Assembly (NCBI RefSeq): GCF_036231965.1
Contig: NZ_CP109499.1
Span: 868,001-932,000, forward strand
DNA: 64,000 bases
Reading direction: 5' to 3'
From: Streptomyces sp. NBC_01428
GTDB lineage: Bacteria > Actinomycetota > Actinomycetes > Streptomycetales > Streptomycetaceae
This document shows, in pieces, positions 35,318-42,719 of the stretch. The translations under genes and the position numbers were made by a program. Under the pieces are notes generated by a model. The model was not told the DNA's origin, ran no database searches, and saw nothing but the letters and a program-made list of their open reading frames with translations. Within the stretch, counting starts at the first letter, position 1. Each line of letters starts with the position of its first letter.

Positions 35318-37963
35318 ATGTCGTCGCACAGCACTCCAGACAGCACTCCGGGGACCGGTCCCTCCCGGCGGGCGGTCGTCGTCGCCGGGGCCGGGGCCCT
35401 GGCCGTGACGGCCGCCGGGGTCCCGTTCGCGGGGGCCGCGTCCGCCGCCGGGAGGACGGACGGGGCCGGCGCGCCGTCAGCATCGGTACCCCGTGCGGCA
35501 AAGGGATGGCAGGGGTACGTGCAGGCCCCGGCCTCCCGGACCGTGCAGCCCGTACGGGTCATCGCCTCCACCGGCGATGTGAGCGGCGCCGAGGGCCTGT
35601 TGAAGCCGGGCGGCGCGAGGACCGTGCTGCGGCGGCCCCGGCCCGCCGCCGCCCCGCGCTGGCCCGAGGGCACCGTGGCCGAGGCCTCGTCGGCTCACGC
35701 GGGGAACAACGGCAACGACGGGCAGCCGCGGACGTACGACGCCAAGAACGCGATCGACGGCGACCCGGGAACCTTCTGGAACGACGACACGATCGGGGTG
35801 TTCCCCGACACCCTCACCATCACGGTGCCGGCGGCCCGGGAGATGTCCGGCATCACGCTGATCTCCAACGGCGACGGCGTGCCGACCGACTTCACGGTGG
35901 ACGTCTGGAAGGACGACGCCTGGCAGACCGTCGCCACGGTGAAAGACAACGATGTCATCCAGCGGGCGGTGTCGTTCTCCTCCCCGGTGACCACCAACCG
36001 GATCCGCATCACCGTCACAAACGTCCAGGACACACCGAAGGGTGCCTTCACCCGGGTCAACGAGGTGTGGCCCGAGCCCGTCGCCCCGGTGGCGGCGCCC
36101 AGCGTCACCGTGGACTTCGGCAAGGTCGTGGTGGGGTTCCCGCGGGTCCGGTTCACCTCCGCGTCCGACAACTCACCCGGTGTGCGGCTCGCGTTCTCCG
36201 AGACGAAGCAGTTCCTGACCGAACGCTCCGACTTCACCCGCTCCGACCAGGCCGGCGGCGCGGGCCAGGGGACGGACCAGTTCGCCGTGCCGGCCAGGGG
36301 CGCCGACTGGACCGACCACAAGGGCTACCAGTCCGACGGCAAGGTCTACGCCGACGGCCTGCACGGCTTCCGGTACCTCAAGATCACCCTCGACGCGCTG
36401 GCCGGCGACGCGCCCGTCGCACAGCCGTGGGGAACCGTCGAGATCGACTCCGTCAGCCTCGACTTCACCGCCTACCTCGGCACGCCGAGCACGTACCGCG
36501 GCTGGTTCCTGTGCTCCGACGACGACCTCAACCGCTACTGGTACGGCGCCTCGTACACCAACGAGCTGGTGACGGACACCTTCCGCCAGGACGACGTCGA
36601 CCCGCGCAACGCCTGGAGCCCTTCGCTCGAGGGCAAGCTCGTGCTGCACGACGGGCCGAAGCGTGACCGGGACCCGTACGTCGGTGACCTGGCCGTGTCG
36701 GCGCGGACCCTGTACCTGACGCACGACGACGCGGCCGCCGCCGCACGCAACGTGCTGGCCGACCTCGCCGAACACCAGCGGGCCGACGGATGGATCCCGC
36801 CGGCCTCCATCTCGGGCTACGGGCTGCCCCTGTTCGACTATCCGCTGTGGTGGGTGACGTGCAGCTGGGACTACGTCCTCTACACGGGAGACCGTTCCTA
36901 CGCGAGCCGCTACTACCCGAACCTGCTCAAGGTGCTCGACACCTGGTACCCGAGCGTCACCGACAGTGCGGGTCTCCTCAGCAAGGGGCTCAACAACACC
37001 GGCGGCTACGGCGACTACGCCTTCCTGGACCGCACCGGTCGCATCACCTACTACAACGCCAACTACGTCCAGGCTCTCAACGACGCGGCGCGGATGGCAC
37101 GCTGGCTGGGGCACGAGGCCGACGCGCAGCGCTGGGAAGCGCGTGCGGGCGCGGTGAAGGACGCCGTCAACGCCCACCTCTGGGATGCTGACGCCGGCGC
37201 CTATCTCGACTCCGCGACCGGCCCGGTACGGCACGCGCAGGACGGCAACTCGATCGCCATCACCGCGGGCATAGCCGACGCCGAGCGCGCCGCCTCGGCG
37301 CTGGCCCACCTGGACGCCACCACACGACGGCCGTACGGCAACGCGTTCATGGACAACGACACCATCTTCGGCGATGCCTCGCAGCGGGTGTACGCGTTCA
37401 CCTCGTACCCCGAGATCGTGGCCCGCTTCGAGAGCGGCAGGGCCGAGTCGGCGGTCGACCAGATCCGGCGCACGTACGGCTGGATGGACAGCCACGACCC
37501 CGGTATCACGAACTGGGAGGGCATCGGCCCCGGCGGATCGCTGTACGAGGGCGCCTACACGAGCATGGCGCACGGCTGGTCCACCGGCGTCCTGCCCGCC
37601 CTCACCCATCAACTGCTCGGCGCCCGGCCGACCTCCCCCGGCTACGCCACCTGGGAGGTACGCCCCCAGCCCGCGGGCGTCAGCTGGGCGCAGGGCCAAC
37701 TGCCGACACCGCACGGCCCGTTGCAGGTCAGCTGGGAAACGGCGCGCACCGCGTTCGACGTGACCGTCCACGTGCCCGGTGGCACCCATGGAGCGCTCAC
37801 CTTCCCGATGGACGCTCGTGAGGTGACGGTGCGCGCGGGCCGACGCGTTCTCTGGGACGGCCGTCGGCAGTCGGACCGTACGGTGCGGGTCACCGACCAC
37901 CAGGTCACCGTCTCCGGCCTCGGAGCGGGCACCCACACCTTCACGGCCCTACGGCGCAAGTGA
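35318..37963 (+). CDS. Tat-exported GH78 alpha-L-rhamnosidase-like enzyme
   Basis: The 881-residue protein has a Tat signal (PSRRAVVVAGAGALAV), an F5/8C-type carbohydrate-binding module (about 120-250; SHAGNNGNDG-like loop, NRIRITVTNV), a beta-sandwich, the (alpha/alpha)6 six-hairpin barrel (about 395-780) with YRGWFLCSDDDLNRYWYG and HDGPKRDRDPYVGDL (about 444), and a C-terminal beta domain ending AGTHTFTALRRK. The acid-rich motif corresponds to DCPQRER-x-GW-x-GD of GH78, but Cys and Gln are replaced. It would remove terminal rhamnose from plant glycans. ATG 35318 has a weak site. It stands alone and ends in a strong terminator. Confidence 0.84.
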   Translation: MSSHSTPDSTPGTGPSRRAVVVAGAGALAVTAAGVPFAGAASAAGRTDGAGAPSASVPRAAKGWQGYVQAPASRTVQPVRVIASTGDVSGAEGLLKPGGARTVLRRPRPAAAPRWPEGTVAEASSAHAGNNGNDGQPRTYDAKNAIDGDPGTFWNDDTIGVFPDTLTITVPAAREMSGITLISNGDGVPTDFTVDVWKDDAWQTVATVKDNDVIQRAVSFSSPVTTNRIRITVTNVQDTPKGAFTRVNEVWPEPVAPVAAPSVTVDFGKVVVGFPRVRFTSASDNSPGVRLAFSETKQFLTERSDFTRSDQAGGAGQGTDQFAVPARGADWTDHKGYQSDGKVYADGLHGFRYLKITLDALAGDAPVAQPWGTVEIDSVSLDFTAYLGTPSTYRGWFLCSDDDLNRYWYGASYTNELVTDTFRQDDVDPRNAWSPSLEGKLVLHDGPKRDRDPYVGDLAVSARTLYLTHDDAAAAARNVLADLAEHQRADGWIPPASISGYGLPLFDYPLWWVTCSWDYVLYTGDRSYASRYYPNLLKVLDTWYPSVTDSAGLLSKGLNNTGGYGDYAFLDRTGRITYYNANYVQALNDAARMARWLGHEADAQRWEARAGAVKDAVNAHLWDADAGAYLDSATGPVRHAQDGNSIAITAGIADAERAASALAHLDATTRRPYGNAFMDNDTIFGDASQRVYAFTSYPEIVARFESGRAESAVDQIRRTYGWMDSHDPGITNWEGIGPGGSLYEGAYTSMAHGWSTGVLPALTHQLLGARPTSPGYATWEVRPQPAGVSWAQGQLPTPHGPLQVSWETARTAFDVTVHVPGGTHGALTFPMDAREVTVRAGRRVLWDGRRQSDRTVRVTDHQVTVSGLGAGTHTFTALRRK

Positions 37964-37968
37964 GAGCA

Positions 37969-38011
37969 CGCCGGGTGGGGAGCCGATGTCAACTCGGCTC
38001 CCCACCCGGCG
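37969..38011 (+). terminator. hairpin terminator after rhamnosidase
   Basis: 18-bp perfect arms (CGCCGGGTGGGGAGCCGA left) with a 7-nt loop TGTCAAC, starting 6 nt after the stop; also usable by the convergent anti-sigma-like gene. Confidence 0.87.
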
Positions 38012-38092
38012 CGTTCATGTGATCGCATCCCGAAGGTCGGCCTGTCGCACCGACGTCCCGACCGGGCCGACTCCGTGCGAGAGGGTGAGCGC

Positions 38093-38512
38093 TCAGCCGC
38101 CGTCACCCTGCTGGTGCGCGCTCTCCGGGCGGAAACAGGCCGTGACCGTCTTCCCGTGGCGCTGGCACTTCATGCCCCAGTCGTCCGCGAGCATCTGCAC
38201 GATGCCCACGCCCCGGCCGGAGACGGCGCCCGGTTCCGGGTCGCGCTGGCGGGGCAGGGTGGGATCCTCGTCGTGGACGCTCACATGGAGGCAGTCGCCG
38301 TCCCAGGTGAGGACCAGAGCCGCGTCGCTGCGCGCGTGGATGTGTGCGTTGGTGAGGAGTTCGGACACCGTCAGGACGACGGCGTCGACCGTGTCGGGTT
38401 CCTGGGCCGTCCAGGGCAGGGACTCCAGGTGTCTGCGGGTCCACTGCCTTCCGGCCCGCACACCGCCGGAGACCGGGAACGAGTGCGCCCAGCCCATCGC
38501 CTTGACCGCCAT
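38093..38512 (-). CDS. RsbW/SpoIIAB-type ATP-binding protein
   Basis: The 139-residue single-domain GHKL ATPase has the N-box VSELLTNAHIHA, the G1 box VHDEDP and the G2 box SGRGVGIVQMLA, followed by WGMKCQRHGKTVTACF. Streptomyces carries dozens of such RsbW-like proteins, which act as anti-sigma factors or phosphorylate STAS antagonists. No sigma-factor or antagonist gene is adjacent, so the partner is unknown. ATG 38512 is preceded by GAGGACAGGAAA. Confidence 0.85.
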   Translation of the reverse strand: MAVKAMGWAHSFPVSGGVRAGRQWTRRHLESLPWTAQEPDTVDAVVLTVSELLTNAHIHARSDAALVLTWDGDCLHVSVHDEDPTLPRQRDPEPGAVSGRGVGIVQMLADDWGMKCQRHGKTVTACFRPESAHQQGDGG

Positions 38513-38847
38513 TTTCCTGTCCTCGCTCCGGGTTCATCCATCCGTATCGTGCCGTGGGGCTCGGGTACCCGAAAGGCGCCCACACACTCGGGTGGGGGTG
38601 GCGGCGGCCTTCGGATCACCTGTGCGGAAGTCAATCCCGCGCCATAAGTCACCCTCTCCCGGGGGCCAACCTTCGCGCGACGGGAACAACAGGTGTCCCC
38701 TGTCCGTACTATCGGTAGGCCGGGGCACGACGCAGCAGGTGCGGCTGCGCGCCCCGTCCTCCAGCGCGGTCGCCAGGACGCGCATCGCCCTCCGGCCGCT
38801 CCATGTGTGTTCATGTGGCGGTCGTGCACCGACGAAAGGTCCACACC
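38513..38847. other. 335-bp spacer without a recognised gene
   Basis: Divergent region between the RsbW-like gene and the Lys/Ala-rich gene. A GGGAAC hexamer at about 38680 with GTAC some 20 bp on could be an ECF-type promoter, and ACAGG-TGTCC-CCTGT is a short inverted repeat there. Neither is strong enough to call. No other structure is seen. Confidence 0.4.
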
Positions 38848-39612
38848 ATGCCCGACACCACTTCCTCCACCGAGCTGACATCGCAGTACACGGCCCAGGT
38901 CATCGGCGACCTGGACCGCAACACCAAGGAGCAGGAGCGCATCGGTGCGGAGATCGACGCCCTCCAGGAGCAGTTGAACGCGCTGCGCCACGACCACTCC
39001 GTCCTGACGAGCCTCCACCAGGCCCTCGGTGTCACGGAGAAGGCCGCCCCCACCAAGGCGGTCAAGCCCGCGGCGCCGTCCGTGCCCCAGCAGAAGTCCG
39101 CCGCGAAGGCGACCAAGGCGACGAGCCCGGCCAAGGCGGCCAAGGCCACGAAGACCACTGACGCCAAGGGCACGCGGTCGCGCGCCAAGACCGCCGGCAG
39201 TGCGAAGGATGTCGCGTCGAAGACGGTCGCCGCCAAGGCGTCCGACGCGAAGACCGGGGACGCGAAGACCGGGGACGCGAAGTCCTCCGGCACCAAGGCC
39301 GCTCCCGCCAAGAAGCCCGCGGCCAAGGCCGTCTCGGGTCAGCCCACCCTCGTCGAGCTGATCCGCGGCTACCTCACCGCCCAGGGTGAGCCCCGTTCGG
39401 CCGCGGAGGTGTCCACGGCGCTGGGCAAGACCCACCCCGACCGCCGTATCCAGACGAACGTCGTGCGCACCACCCTGGAGAACCTCGTGGCGAAGAGCCA
39501 CGCCCACCGTGCCAAGCAGGGCGCGTCCGTCTTCTACACGGCGACCGACGGCCACAAGCCGGCGGCGACCGCGGCGAGCACCGAGCAGCCCGTGGAGGCC
39601 AGCGCCGGCTGA
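38848..39612 (+). CDS. Lys/Ala-rich protein with coiled coil and winged-helix C-terminus
   Basis: The 254-residue protein has three parts. Residues 1-60 form an amphipathic helix or coiled coil (TAQVIGDLDRNTKEQERIG, EIDALQEQLNALRHDHSVL). About 90 residues of Lys-Ala-Thr low complexity follow, including the tandem KTGDAKTGDAK, resembling histone H1-like tails. The last part is a compact winged-helix-like domain (TLVELIRGYLTAQGEPRSAA, VSTALGKTHPDRRIQTNVVR, VFYTATDG). The tail suggests DNA association on the nucleoid; a regulator of the BlaI/HTH type is the other reading. ATG 38848 has GAAAGG upstream. It is monocistronic. Confidence 0.72.
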   Translation: MPDTTSSTELTSQYTAQVIGDLDRNTKEQERIGAEIDALQEQLNALRHDHSVLTSLHQALGVTEKAAPTKAVKPAAPSVPQQKSAAKATKATSPAKAAKATKTTDAKGTRSRAKTAGSAKDVASKTVAAKASDAKTGDAKTGDAKSSGTKAAPAKKPAAKAVSGQPTLVELIRGYLTAQGEPRSAAEVSTALGKTHPDRRIQTNVVRTTLENLVAKSHAHRAKQGASVFYTATDGHKPAATAASTEQPVEASAG

Positions 39613-39759
39613 CCGTCCGACGTCAGGCACCCGGTCCGCGAGGAACGGGGAACCGTTACGCCTCGCCGCGCCCGGACGGGCACGGCGTCGCGCCTCAGCT
39701 CTCCGTCTCCCCGCGCCCGGCACCGTCCCGAGCCGCGGCCCGGGACGGCCGTGTCTCCC

Positions 39760-40251
39760 TCACGCCGTCACCTTGGCGACGAACGCCGCCAGGTTCGTCA
39801 CGGTGCGCTGGATCTTCTCCTCCAGGGTCAGCGACTCGTGCATCCGTCCGCCGACGCCCGCGTCGCGCTTGCCGCGCACATACAGCGAGCAGGCGAGGTC
39901 GCTGCATATATAGGCGCCCACCGAGTTGCCCTGCTGCCCCAGCTTGCCCGCCTTGGGCGCGACCATGAGGGACACGCCTCCGGTGTGGGTGGTCACGCAC
40001 AGCGAGCACATACTGCGGCGCATGTGCCCGGAGGTCTGGGCGGGGCAGCGCAGGGCCAGCGCTCGGAGGCCGCCGTCCAACTCGACGACGATGTAGGTGC
40101 GTTCGGGTGACTGGGGGTCGCGCCAACCGAGGTAGTCGAGGTCGTCCCAGGGGCGGTCGGCCAGGTCGCGGGGGACGGAGAGGCGCTTCGCCTCGCCCTT
40201 CGTGCAGTTCACGAACGCGGCACGGATCTCTTGCTCGGTCAACGGCTTCAT
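39760..40251 (-). CDS. FBP-domain (FusB-like, EF-G-binding) protein
   Basis: The 163-residue protein matches the FBP C-terminal zinc-finger family: KPLTEQEIRAAFVNCTKGEAKRL, DYLGWRDPQSPERTYIVVE, then the treble-clef cysteines in RCPA, MCSLCVTTH and ICSDLACSLYV, and a closing helix EKIQRTVTNLAAFVAKV. In staphylococci FusB binds EF-G on the ribosome and gives fusidic acid resistance; actinobacterial homologues are of unproven role. ATG 40251 has AGGTG. It is divergent from a TetR gene across 71 bp holding a perfect palindrome, implying TetR control. Confidence 0.84.
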   Translation of the reverse strand: MKPLTEQEIRAAFVNCTKGEAKRLSVPRDLADRPWDDLDYLGWRDPQSPERTYIVVELDGGLRALALRCPAQTSGHMRRSMCSLCVTTHTGGVSLMVAPKAGKLGQQGNSVGAYICSDLACSLYVRGKRDAGVGGRMHESLTLEEKIQRTVTNLAAFVAKVTA

Positions 40252-40264
40252 GACACCTACGCTA

Positions 40265-40289
40265 ATTTGCCTAAACCTATTAGGCAAAT
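40265..40289. promoter_or_regulatory. TetR-type palindromic operator
   Basis: Perfect inverted repeat ATTTGCCTAA-ACCTA-TTAGGCAAAT in the 71-bp divergent region. It is AT-rich against a GC-rich background and is probably bound by the adjacent TetR regulator, overlapping both promoters. Confidence 0.75.
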
Positions 40290-40322
40290 GCATAATCAGT
40301 TCTGCCAGAAGAGAGGATCGCT

Positions 40323-40892
40323 ATGGTTCGCGCAGGACTGACCACGGAACGTCTGACAAGGGCGGGAGCCGAGCTGGCCGACGAGGTCGGCTTCGATCAG
40401 GTGACCGTCTCCGCGCTGGCCAGGCAGTTCGACGTCAAGGTCGCGAGCCTCTACTCGCATGTGAAGAGCTCGCACGACCTCAAGACGCGGATCGCCCTGC
40501 TCGCCCTCGACGAACTCGCCGACCGTGGGGCGACAGCCCTGGCCGGACGGGCCGGGAAGGACGCCCTGACCGCCTTCGCGAACGTCTACCGCGACTACGC
40601 ACGCGAGCACCCCGGCCGCTACGCCGCGGCGCAGCTCCGGCTGGACCCGGAGGCGGCCGCCGCCAGCGCGGGCGCGCGGCACTCACAGATGACGCGGGCG
40701 ATCCTGCGGGGCTACGACCTGGTGGAACCCGACCAGACCCATGCGGTCCGCATGCTCGGCAGCGTCTTCCACGGCTACGTCAGCCTGGAGATGTCGGGCG
40801 GGTTCAGTCACAGCGCCCCGGACTCGCAGGAGAGCTGGTCACGCGTCCTGGACGCCCTGGACTCCCTGCTGCGGAACTGGCCCGCGCCCTGA
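40323..40892 (+). CDS. TetR/AcrR family regulator
   Basis: The 189-residue protein has an N-terminal TetR DNA-binding domain (LTRAGAELADEVGFDQVTVS, ALARQFDVKVASLYSHVKS) and a helical ligand-binding part with the WHG-type signature (FHGYVSLEMSGGF) seen in the TetR_C_33/WHG group. ATG 40323 has AGAGG upstream. It probably represses itself and the divergent FBP gene, and perhaps the SGNH hydrolase 100 bp downstream on the same strand. Confidence 0.86.
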   Translation: MVRAGLTTERLTRAGAELADEVGFDQVTVSALARQFDVKVASLYSHVKSSHDLKTRIALLALDELADRGATALAGRAGKDALTAFANVYRDYAREHPGRYAAAQLRLDPEAAAASAGARHSQMTRAILRGYDLVEPDQTHAVRMLGSVFHGYVSLEMSGGFSHSAPDSQESWSRVLDALDSLLRNWPAP

Positions 40893-40992
40893 CCGACGCG
40901 GTAGGACCGACGGGGCCAACGGCGGACAGCGCTCGCCGGGTTCCGGAGCGTCCGCACCGTACGAATCCCCCGAACGACAGGCCCAGATCATC

Positions 40993-42177
40993 ATGCAGAG
41001 CGAGCACGACCGGATCACCACTCCCGTCACCGCCGACCTGGTGCGGGGCGCCATCGAGCTGGAGCGCACCGCCGTCGGTCTGCTGCCCCACCGGTTGCCC
41101 GCCTGGGCGCGCGCCCAGTGCGCCGACGGTCAACTGGCCATGGCGGAGGCCCAGCCCTCGGGCGTGCGGCTGGTCTTCAGCACGCGCGCCACGACCGTCG
41201 AGCTGGACACCCTCCCGACCAAGCGGGTCTACGTGGGCGCCCCGCCACGGCCCGACGGGCGGTACGACCTCGTGGTCGACGGGCGCCTTCTGGGTGGGTC
41301 GACCGCGTCCGGCGGCAACACCCTCACCCTCGACATGACCACGGGCTCGGCGACGACCACACCCGGCCCGGTCGGCACCGTTCGTTTCACGGACCTGCCC
41401 GACGGCCCGAAGGACATCGAGATCTGGCTGCCGCACAACGAGACCGCCGAACTCGTGGCCCTGCGCACCGACGCCCCCGTCGAGCCCGCGCCGGACCACG
41501 GCCGCACGGTGTGGCTGCATCACGGCAGTTCGATCAGCCAGGGCTCCGACGCCGCGAGCCCCAGCACGACCTGGCCCGCACTGGCCGCCTCGCTGGCCGG
41601 GGTGGAACTCATCAACCTGGGGCTGGCCGGCAGCGCCCTGCTGGACCCGTTCACCGCCCGTACGCTGCGCGACACCCCCGCCGACCTCATCAGCGTCAAG
41701 CTGGGCATCAACGTCGTCAACACGGACCTGATGCGACTGCGGGCCTTCACGCCCGCCGTGCACGGCTTCCTGGACACCGTCCGCGAGGGCCACCCCACCG
41801 CACCGCTGCTGGTCGTCTCCCCCATCCTGTGCCCGATCCACGAGGACACGCCCGGCCCGAGCATGCCGGACCTCACGGCGCTGAGCAGCGGACGACTGCG
41901 GTTCCGCGCCGCCGGCGACCCCGCCGAGCGCGCGAGCGGAAAACTGACGCTCCAGATCATCCGTGCCGAACTCGCCGGGATCGTGGAACAGCGGGCCGCC
42001 GAGGACCCGAACCTGTACTACCTCGACGGACGGGAGCTGTACGGAGAGGCCGACGCCGTCGAACTCCCGCTGCCCGACGCGCTCCACCCCGACGCCGCCA
42101 CCCACCGTCGTATCGGCGAACGGTTCGCGAAACTCGCCTTCGACGGCACCCGGGGCTTCCCCGGGCCCTCCGCCTGA
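40993..42177 (+). CDS. SGNH/GDSL hydrolase with N-terminal beta domain (SsfX3-like)
   Basis: The 394-residue protein has an N-terminal jelly-roll domain (AMAEAQPSGVRLVFSTRATT, DLVVDGRLLGG) like that of SsfX3/carbohydrate-esterase-2 proteins, followed by a GDSL domain: block I WLHHGSSISQGSDA with the Ser nucleophile, block III SVKLGINVVN with Gly/Asn oxyanion residues, and the closing DALHPD with Asp and His. It would deacylate a sugar or small-molecule ester. No signal peptide. It lies 100 bp after the tetR gene on the same strand, and shared transcription is possible. Confidence 0.84.
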   Translation: MQSEHDRITTPVTADLVRGAIELERTAVGLLPHRLPAWARAQCADGQLAMAEAQPSGVRLVFSTRATTVELDTLPTKRVYVGAPPRPDGRYDLVVDGRLLGGSTASGGNTLTLDMTTGSATTTPGPVGTVRFTDLPDGPKDIEIWLPHNETAELVALRTDAPVEPAPDHGRTVWLHHGSSISQGSDAASPSTTWPALAASLAGVELINLGLAGSALLDPFTARTLRDTPADLISVKLGINVVNTDLMRLRAFTPAVHGFLDTVREGHPTAPLLVVSPILCPIHEDTPGPSMPDLTALSSGRLRFRAAGDPAERASGKLTLQIIRAELAGIVEQRAAEDPNLYYLDGRELYGEADAVELPLPDALHPDAATHRRIGERFAKLAFDGTRGFPGPSA

Positions 42178-42719
42178 AGTACGGGACCAGGCGCGGACCC
42201 GACCACATCACCCGGGCGCGTCACCAGGGCCGTCCGCCGCCCTCCGTACACCGGTTGACGTGCTCCGATCCCCACCCGGGGGTCTCGTACGACCATCCGG
42301 GATGTGGGCGTTCTCCCCAGCACGGCGTCCGTCCGCATAGGGTGACGTCCGCAGCTGGTTCGCCCCGTCCGCCAGACGGGATGCGTCGTAAGAGGGAACC
42401 CGGTGGGAATCCGGGACTGCCCCGCAGCGGTGAGCGGGAACGACCGCCGTCATACGCACTGGGCCCGGCCGGGTCTGGGAAGCGACGGCCAGTAGGTGAC
42501 CTCCGTCCGGAGGGCGTGCCCGCGAGTCCGAAGACCTGCCCGCTGCCCGTGCGCGACCCATCGCGCGCGGACATCCCGGTGACCTCGTGGGCGGGTCGGC
42601 GTACATACCTGGCGGCACGGCCGCGCTCCGGCGCGCCACGTCCTCCCGCCCGGTGCGTCACCCTTCGCGCTCACGGCTCCCATCGGGATCCAAGGAGACA
42701 TCTCGCGAAGGAGATTTCC
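42178..42719 (+). promoter_or_regulatory. metE leader region
   Basis: The 542-bp leader carries the cobalamin riboswitch (listed separately) and, after it, about 170 nt leading to the metE ribosome site GAAGGAG. No gene is seen. The expression platform is not obvious; no U-rich terminator is visible, so translational or Rho-type control is likelier. Confidence 0.6.
42340..42550 (+). ncRNA. adenosylcobalamin riboswitch
   Basis: The consensus core is clear: GGGAACCCGGTGGGAATC at about 42394-42411, GGGACTGCCCCGCAGCGGTG at 42413-42432, and the B12 box AGTCCGAAGACCTGCC at 42525-42540. Its position before metE is the known arrangement in which B12 shuts off the B12-independent methionine synthase. 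Outer boundaries are approximate. Confidence 0.93.

Noticed and set aside
36173..37936. 587-codon minus-strand frame opposite the rhamnosidase
   Set aside because: Shadow frame with no recognisable domain; the plus strand has a Tat signal and GH78 barrel.
41118..42700. Long upstream in-frame extension of metE across the riboswitch
   Set aside because: The extension lies out of frame with the SGNH gene and over a canonical B12 riboswitch; MetE homology begins at 42720 after a good ribosome site.
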